Below are positions 57,110 through 64,000 of a stretch of 64,000 bases of DNA, piece by piece. This DNA is from Diogma glabrata (lineage: Eukaryota > Arthropoda > Insecta > Diptera > Cylindrotomidae): the NCBI GenBank assembly GCA_963693315.1, contig OY856187.1, positions 392,154,288 through 392,218,287 of the forward strand. Reading direction: 5' to 3'. The position numbers and the translations under genes were made by a program. The number at the start of each line of letters is the position of its first letter. The first letter of the stretch is position 1. Under the pieces are notes generated by a model. That model was not told where the DNA came from, did not search any database, and saw only the letters and a program-made list of their open reading frames with translations.

Positions 57110-57985
57110 TGAATGATGGTTCAAAAGAAAATAATTAACGGCTTCTTTGTTTGGGTTGGATGATTTAAAAGTCCTAAAATTTGGTTTCATATTCATAATT
57201 AATTAGTATTTTCGGGTTATTTACGTCAACGTTAAGCAGAAGAAATCAACGATTTAGAACTATATCTCCACGACGAATTGGTGTTTTCACCCACACTATC
57301 ATTTTGTTTATCTTCAATTGGATGAAGGGAATTGATTCATCCACGTATTCCACCAGCGTTCACCTCCTTTTCACATTCGACTCCCCTGTTACTTGCAATC
57401 TTATTATCCAGAGAAGTTCGGTTGACAATAAATTTATATCTTTATCCTCGGTATAATTGAAATGTAGGTATAACTTCTTTTAATTTCATGTCAGCATAGG
57501 TTTGCATTTTGGTTTTGTGACAGGAAAATATTCTACGATACGTTCCCTTGTTTTTTTGCAAATTATAGGAGTCATTGGGATCACCAAAACAAAGAACAAA
57601 AAAGGAAAAACAACAATGTATATTAGGTCAGCCCAATGATTCAATTTCATCAAACATAATTTATAATAACTCGCAAGCTATTTCGACCAATATTTACCCC
57701 TTGACCCTCTTCCACTTGGTTATTCCCTAAACCCATCAATGATGTAGCTGAATTGAAAATGTAATATAATATTATTGACGACACTAAAATGAATACGTCA
57801 TTATAAGGAAACAACTACGAAAATTGCATTGCCGCTATATAGGAGTTATTGTCGGGGGATTTCATTAAATGATTTATATTGTTTGTATTATTGCAACTAA
57901 TACTACAGATGCTACCGCTGCAATTATTTGGTACATGATGAAGATTCAGTATTAAGTAGATTTATAGCTGGTTTTAAACGTCCCA
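57110..57985. other. AT-rich DNA, no feature seen
   Basis: Possibly diverged LTR interior; no ORF or repeat I can support. Confidence 0.4.
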
Positions 57986-58026
57986 GGTTAATCTTTATTT
58001 ATTTATTTGTTTATTTGTTTATTTGA

Positions 58027-58508
58027 AAAATATTTATACATAAGGCCTAGCCTTTTAAATCGTACAAATATGTAGCCTTACACAATTATATAATCTAGAT
58101 TATAGTCGATGACAGAAAAATAATAAAGTAAGAATAATATAGAATTAATGAAAATAAAAACCAGAAAGAGAAAAAAAAAATACTTAAAGTAAACTAAAAA
58201 AGTATATAAGAGGAGAATTAATTAAATAGACCAATTATAAACTATAAACAAAGAGAAAATACTTATAATATAAAGAACAACAAAAATAATAAGTTAAAAA
58301 TAAATTAAAAATAAGATAAAAATAAGTTACAAAACTGCTCATACATATATGCACCACAAGAAACAAGCCTACACATATATTCATATGAAAAGAAAAAAAA
58401 AATGTTTTTTACTTAATTAGAATGAGCCATAGGCATAAGTAAATAGCACATGTGCACCAGTTCTCACATTATTGAACCAAAGAAGCCAATGAATAGAGAA
58501 CAGCAAAG
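58027..58508 (-). other. 3' untranslated region of the LINE
   Basis: AT-rich sequence between the ORF stop and the tail microsatellite. Confidence 0.65.
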
Positions 58509-61050
58509 CTAATGTTGATGTAGATTCACAAAAAATTGGTAACATTTAGGTTTAAAACCAAAGGTAGAAGCCTGTCTCACCTCTAATGGGAGCTTATTAA
58601 ATACAGATGCACCATAGACAAAAAACGATTTATTTTTTACCAAAGTATGATTTATCGGTAAGATTAATCTATGTAAACGACTGCTATGACCAAAAATGAG
58701 TTTATCATATAAATAGTTTGGTGAGCCAGACTTCATTATATTGTAAATGTAACAGCACATACGAAAGTCAAGATGAAATTTAAGACTGGTACCGAGAATA
58801 CTAGTAGAAAAATTAGAAACCGACTGAAATCGTGGTATGCTGTAAATATATCGAACGCATGCATTAAACGCTACCTGTATTTTACTCATTTCACCTGAAT
58901 TCAATTCGCCAAAAAGAACAGAGCAATATATGAAGTGAGGAATTAAGAGAGATTTAACTAAATGTAATCTTATCTTGGTTGGAGTGAAGTATGCACTATT
59001 CCAAAGACTGCGTAGTCCAGAATAAACTTTGGAACAAATTAGCGACACATGACTTTTCCAAGAAAGATCACTATCAAACATAATTCCTAAATTTCGTGCG
59101 TTGGAAGAAAGTGGAATTACTTTATTTCCAATGCGAATCGGAGGGGCAATCCTAGTGTAGTGATCATTATTTTTGAGTGAAAAGAGTAAACACTTGGTTT
59201 TATCAATGTTCAGCTTAAGGTTATTCACTTCGGTCCATTCCATAATATTAGCCAAGTCTATGTTAATTTTAGAAACAATGCTGGATAGATTATTTGCTGT
59301 ACCTTCTACATAGATTTGAACATCATCAGCATACATATGAATCTTACAAAATTTTAAAATGGATGGCAAGTCATTTATAAAAATGACAAAAAGTAAAGGT
59401 CCAAGGACCGACCCTTGAGGTACGCCGGATCTAATTGGTAAGTAGTTCGAAGCCTGGTCATCAATCTCAACACGTTGAACTCTGTTGGATAAGTAAGACT
59501 TTATTAAATTTACAGCACTACTAGAAAAACCAAATTGTGTTGATAATTTCATTAGAAGACTTTTATGGTTTACTAGATCAAAAGCCTTGGAAAAGTCCAG
59601 TAATGAAAGAATTACCAATTTCTTTCTGTCAATCATTGTTATTATGTCATCATGTACTTTCAAAAGAGCAGATTCGGTACTATATCCAGCACGAAAACCC
59701 GATTGAAATTGAGATAGCAACTTATGGTGATCCAAAAATCTAGTGATTTGAATTTTTACTATTTTTTCAAAAGCTTTAGAGAGCCCAGACAGAATACTAA
59801 TAGGTCTAAAATCATTCCCAGATTTTGCAACAGATTTTTTTGCAGTAGGAATAATCTTAGCCGATTTCCACTGAATGGGGAATTGTGAAGTCGTTAAAAT
59901 ATTATTAAACAGATAGGTGATAATTTTGGAGGTATACGGCAAAATCAGTTTAATAAATTTTATTGGTATACCATCAGACCCAATAGAATTAGATTTAATA
60001 GAGGTAATAGCACGTTCAACATCCTCACCAGCCACATTTTCAAAAGCAAAACCTAAGTCATTGTGATTTTGAAGCAGCGGCTGGTTTACAGTAATACTGC
60101 TAGAACAATTTTTGGCAAAACTCTGGTTTAATTCTTCAGGTGAAAAATTAATAGGTGTATGATCCTTACATTTGATTCCAAGATTTTTAAGTCGAGTCCA
60201 AAGTTCTTTGCTTGAGAGTTCAGAACCAAGTCGGCGATTAATGAAGTCCTTCTTAGAGTTTTTTATGAGTGTGTTCGCTCTATTACGTAATCTTTTAAAA
60301 GTGACAAAATCGTCAGAATTTCTGGATGAAATCCATACTTTGTATGATAAATCTCTTAACTTTAGAGCTTCTAAAATATCAGTGTTAAACCATGGAGTAG
60401 AGTTATTGGAAATAATAACTCTTTTTAGAGGCACATACAAATCAAATACGGTATTAATAACTGAGTTAAAGTGCTCTAGAAGATCGGATGAGTTAGTAAG
60501 AGCGAAGTACTGCCTCCAGTCATGTTGTGTAAGAGCTATGGCTATCTCCTGAATATTGCAGTTCCTATAATCCCTATAGTAATAGGCTTTAGAAGCTTCA
60601 GTTACAAGAGGAATGTCATAAGCCCCGAAAATGAGGTCATGCTTGGAAATACCAGGAATATCGATTTGATTGAAACCTGAAATGCCATCCGGACAATTAG
60701 TAACAGTTAAGTCTAATAAGGTCGGTATGTTTCTGCCATCAAAATGAGTAGGAGTGACCAAGTTATAGCACGACAAACCATATTCAGTAATTAGATCCCT
60801 AAATTCTGTCCGAGTTGGAGAATCTACAAGCATGTTAGTGTTAAAATCACCTGTTAGTATTATTTCATTGTACCGAGGTAGAAGATCTTCAAACACAGGA
60901 CGAAGAGATGAACTGCATCTGTATTGACTACTTTTAGGGTTATATATAACTCCAAACAGTAATTTTCTGTTAGAAATGTGAACTTCAATAAACAGAAATT
61001 GAACTCCAGAAACACAATAGTCCGATCTACCAAAAGCTAAACGTTCATCA
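58509..61050 (-). CDS. LINE ORF2: endonuclease (partial) and reverse transcriptase
   Basis: The frame is open to the 5' truncation near 61050. About 845 residues remain, of which 795 follow the GTG at 60896. The 5' part is the C-terminal half of the apurinic-type endonuclease (LLFGVIYNPK, ILTGDFNTN, LLDLTVTN, ISKHDLI). The RT follows (SNSIGSDGIP, FRPISILSGLSKAFEKIV, FQSGFRAGYSTESAL, LLDFSKAFD, GVPQGSVLGPLLF, catalytic MYADD) with a thumb region (LGIMFDSDLSWKSHV). No RNase H. No stop or frameshift in 2.5 kb, so it is young, but the truncation makes it unable to move on its own. CR1/jockey-group LINE; clade not determined. Confidence 0.88.
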
Positions 61051-61141
61051 GGCTATACATGTTAATAAAAAAAATGACAACTTATGAATCTGAGACTATA
61101 ACACACTACGTTCGGGCATCGTCCCAGGCTATTCATTACAA

Positions 61142-61924
61142 TGTAAAGTACATAAATACATGTTCAATTATCTAACATTTTTAATACCCAATAAAAAATG
61201 TTTTGAGATTTAAAAATTACTACTATAAAATCATTAAGTGTTAGTATATTAATGTTGCGTAGTAACATAGTAACATAATAATAGTTACCGATTGCCGATT
61301 ACCACATCTTGAACGAATGATTAATGATAATTAAGAAATGTTATAAACGAATAGGAATGGAACATAATAATTTTGAGATACAACAAGGATATAGCTGGAA
61401 TGCATCCTACTCAACTCCGCACCGGTTCAACTTTACTGTCATCTACATTATAGCACAGCTAGCTATATTTGGTGACCCCGACTAGAAGCACAGCGTTTTA
61501 ACACAATCTTTGAATTCGGAGCTCAAGTATTTCTTTTTATTAATACAATTTTATAAATTATTTATATATTTAGCTTCATTCTTTTCAATTATTGCTTTTG
61601 TTTATTTGTCCAATGTTAAATATTTGTAGAATATAATGTACAAATTAAGGGAATTTTTAAATTGTTTGGGGGTGTTGTTGGTCGCAGCATTCGGTTTAGT
61701 TATCACGACACATCACACCACAAGTTTTTAAATGTGAAACAAATATTTTTATTTTTATAAATGAATATATTTTATGTTTTTTTCTTTATACAGCGCCAAA
61801 CATATCCTCCTAGTTACACATTCTGTTTTTTTTTCTTTAAATTCTTATTTTTCGGCTTTCAAGCCACGTCAACTCCAACTAGTGCGACAAATTTTTTTAA
61901 AATTTCTTTTTGTTTTTAAATCGA
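61142..61924. other. AT-rich DNA with a primer-site-like motif
   Basis: TGGTGACCCCGAC at 61470-61482 resembles an LTR-element primer-binding site, and the preceding ~320 bp could be a decayed LTR. No partner LTR or coding sequence is seen, so this is not called as an element. Confidence 0.35.
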
Positions 61925-62155
61925 TACCATGGGCCGAAGTTTAAGATCTCCTTCCTACGTAAGACCCATTACGCTCTATTTTACTCATGGGCCAAAGCTT
62001 CACATCTCTTTCCTTCGTAAGACCTACTTCATTCTCCGTTACTCATGGGCCGAATTAATCACCTTCTTCCTTTGTAAGACCTGCTCCAATCTCCTTAACT
62101 TATGGGCCGAAACAAATGTTTCAAATTTTCTGATTTTTTTAATTTCTATCCCTAA
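61925..62155. repeat. 58-bp tandem repeat, four units
   Basis: ATGGGCCGAA (or CCAA) starts at 61929, 61987, 62045 and 62102, each followed by CTCCTTCCTxxGTAAGACC-like sequence. T/C-rich. The open frame across it has no domain. Confidence 0.8.
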
Positions 62156-62385
62156 CGTTACCCATATGTTATCATAACATGAACATCTCATAACGTTAAC
62201 CATCTATCTGTTGACAAAACAGATATGGTTCTTATAGATATAAAAATCAGATTTCATCTAATTTGCAGAAACTCAAAATATCTGATCTCAAATTAATATC
62301 CCTAACGTTATCCATATGTTTTTACAACATGAACATCTTCTGGTGTTAACCATTTACCTGTTGACGAACAGGTATGGTCTTCACG
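62146..62385. repeat. ~155-bp direct repeat, two units
   Basis: TATCCCTAACGTTACCCATA ... AACATGAACATCT ... GTTAACCAT ... CTGTTGAC occurs at 62148-62230 and again at 62300-62375 with differences. Confidence 0.75.
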
Positions 62386-63213
62386 AATATTTAATACGAC
62401 AACGTAAATCAGATATTACTTCTCACAGCGATCTTTTTCTATGGTACACGTCTCCAAGGTAAACATTGGTCTCAGTCAACTTTGTACTGTCAGACTTTAC
62501 CAAACTTGTGTTATCATATGCACTCCTTTGTTTACGCAAATTTCTGCTTATTCTTGCTTCTAGCAGCTACTTTTCGAAAAATGAATTAATGTTCACGTTT
62601 ATACATGCTAGTATTGTCTCAGTCAACTTTGATCTGTCAGACATTCAGCATCACCGACGTTACTTTTCTGCTTCTCGTATTTTAAACGAACCTTTTAACC
62701 TATGGTACACATCTCCACTAATATTGGTGTCAAGCAACCCAGCTCTGTCAGACCTATATCTCCACTCGTGTTACCGTAACTCCATAATTGCTCGTTTCTT
62801 TTCTTTTTTTTTTGCAGAACTCGAATTTGTAAGATCCATAATTTTTTTCTCCATCAAATGGTATCGATTACTAAACAACTCTTTTGCTTAACACAATCTC
62901 TCCTAACACATCAGTTGTTTTTTACTCTCTCCTAACACAATTTCTTCTAACCTTCATATGATCGAACATCGACAGATAATACCTTACTTTAGGTCACATC
63001 TGAAGATGGCTCGACTCTATTTTCGCCACAATTTCTCATTCGTACAAACTAAACACTGTCTTGTACAGACAACTGTCCTCTCTACTTCTTCGGACACCTC
63101 CAAACATTTTCTTTTTCGCTACAATAGTCGAGCATTCAAAAAACTCTTCCATTCTCCTCTTTCCAACTCTTACTAGCTACTTTTCTTATATCGTTCCATC
63201 TTTGATGACACTA
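62386..63213. other. Pyrimidine-rich unique DNA
   Basis: CTCAGTCAACTTTG recurs at 62472 and 62617 with a following CTGTCAGAC, suggesting another degenerate tandem repeat. The 141-residue frame (62466-62891) is not recognised as a protein family. Confidence 0.45.
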
Positions 63214-63233
63214 GGGGGGGGGGGGGGGGGGGG
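63214..63233. repeat. G20 homopolymer
   Basis: Twenty consecutive G in an AT-rich context. May be a real microsatellite or a sequencing/assembly effect. Confidence 0.85.
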
Positions 63234-63237
63234 TAGC

Positions 63238-63345
63238 GTTTTGTGGCGAACATTTAAATTAAAAATTTTTCAATATTTAGTAGGCGATATTTTTATCGTT
63301 AACATTTATAAAAAAACAAATTAGTTTTAGAGTTCTTGTTTTTCG
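63238..63345 (-). repeat. Inverted copy of 56252-56359
   Basis: GTTTTGTGGCGAACATTTAA and the following ~90 bases are the reverse complement of 56252-56359 with small differences. Confidence 0.8.
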
Positions 63346-63462
63346 ATTTGAAAAATAATTAAAAAGTTATTATTTTAAATACAATAATGTTATAAGAGTT
63401 AAAAGTATTTAATCTTCATAAATAGAATGTAAAAGAAAATTAATTGTATATATTTATATTAA

Positions 63463-63868
63463 ACAATATGGTATGCTGCAATTTTACGTTTAATTAGACG
63501 AAGATTATTTCTGGCCTTAATATTTGTATTTTCATTAACTTATTTTTTAAATAATGTATTTGGAAATGGTGGACCGATATCATTTGATTCATCAGAGTTA
63601 AACGAATATGAAATTAAGAGACATCAACCTTTGATATGCAAACGAAAACTGAAATTAACTCAACAAATGATTTATCAATTAATTGCCGTAACTCAAAACA
63701 AGGTAAAGCTTTAATTGTTGATGATCATGGTTTTGTATGCTCCCGTTAAGAATTATTATGGAATGGATGTTGTAACACTAAGATAAAAGCAACAAAACAA
63801 TATAACTGTAAAAATTGCGTCCGCTTGTCAGATAACTTTCACATAACATCATTCATCAAGAGCTTATA
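63463..63868 (+). pseudogene. SPRING1 (C12orf49)-like pseudogene fragment
   Basis: SPRING is a Golgi membrane protein needed for SREBP processing and is conserved in animals. From 63463 one frame gives an N-terminal arginine-rich membrane anchor (LIRRRLFLALIFVFSLTYFL). After a frameshift near 63640 a second frame gives the conserved core CRNSKQGKALIVDDHGFVC ... LLWNGCCN...TKQYNC. A TAA lies at 63747-63749 between FVCSR and ELLWNGCC. There is no ATG in frame before the membrane anchor, and the C-terminal Cys-rich part is missing. The frameshift, stop and truncation mark it as a decayed copy, probably retroposed since no intron signals are obvious. Family identification rests on the motif order. 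Confidence 0.65.
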
Positions 63869-64000
63869 ATTATATCTTTAAGAAGGTGTTTAACTTTTGT
63901 GCAACATTACTCTGCTCTACACTATAGCTAAAACAAGCTATAGTTTCTATTAACATTGTATATAAAAAAAAAATTAAAATCAATCGCTACAGAAAAACAA

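Larger units (their letters stand above)
57990..61052 (-). mobile_element. 5'-truncated LINE with long open frame
   Basis: Minus-strand non-LTR retrotransposon. The 3' tail is a (TTTA/TTTG) microsatellite at 57992-58025 (AAAT/AAAC on the coding strand). The 5' end is cut inside the endonuclease near 61052. GTTAAT occurs at both flanks and may be the target duplication. It interrupts the LTR-like segment. Confidence 0.8.
56940..61141 (-). repeat. Second diverged RING-gypsy LTR-like segment, split by a LINE
   Basis: An AC-rich block with CATTCAATCACTGATACACC (56960-57090) corresponds to 24845-24890 of the LTR. The end AACACACTACGTTCGGGCAT then GGCTATTCATTACA (61090-61141) corresponds to 28350-28382. 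Both are in the same orientation as the intact LTR. The middle is largely unrecognisable, and a LINE occupies 57990-61052. The internal assignment is uncertain. Confidence 0.5.

Noticed and set aside
61142..61490. A decayed LTR ending before TGGTGACCCCGAC
   Set aside because: Only a 13-bp primer-site-like motif supports it; no partner LTR or coding region was found.
62466..62891. 141-residue plus-strand frame as a hypothetical gene
   Set aside because: No recognisable domain, pyrimidine-rich repeat composition and no supporting gene context.

Overview
The window is a gene-poor, AT-rich stretch of an animal nuclear genome, most likely an insect. Evidence for this is arthropod-type transposable elements of most major classes nested in one another, microsatellites, tandem satellites, and a relic of the conserved animal SREBP-regulating gene (SPRING1/C12orf49). 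I cannot name the species. I see no intact host gene; almost everything is mobile or repetitive DNA.

Layout. 1-5.7 kb: a degenerate ~440-bp repeat, microsatellites and several foldback/MITE-like inverted repeats, one nested in another. 6.2-22.4 kb: a ~285-bp tandem array interrupted by one 14.5-kb DNA transposon (7342-21831). That transposon has a 9-bp target duplication and matching inverted ends. Its two arms are built of 184-bp tandem monomers in opposite orientation. Its single large gene (14511-17798, minus) encodes a MULE-like DDE transposase followed by a ubiquitin-specific-protease-like domain. A Penelope-like element (9157-12282) and a MITE have inserted in its left arm. 24.5-45.4 kb: a 20.9-kb Ty3/gypsy LTR retrotransposon on the minus strand. 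It has 3.9-kb LTRs, a tRNA-Lys primer site, a Gag with an N-terminal RING finger, and Pol reached by a -1 frameshift. A second, younger gypsy element (35359-40564, minus) sits inside it; its LTRs look identical and its Pol has lost reverse transcriptase and RNase H in frame. 46.8-48.3 kb: a second ~286-bp array related to the first, inverted. 48.6-55.1 kb: relics of LINEs, a pogo/Tigger element carrying a LINE insertion, a hAT-like transposase fragment, and an RNase H-bearing LINE. 55.1-61.1 kb: diverged LTR fragments of the RING-gypsy family, an inverted repeat, and a 5'-truncated LINE with a long open frame. 61.1-64 kb: short tandem repeats, a poly-G run, and the SPRING1-like pseudogene.

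The two most interesting objects are the giant MULE with a transposase/deubiquitinase-like fusion and satellite-built arms (architecture reminiscent of Drosophila FB-NOF), and the RING-Gag gypsy element with giant LTRs. Both touch the ubiquitin system. The nesting gives relative ages: satellite array older than MULE, MULE older than Penelope element; RING-gypsy older than RT-less gypsy.
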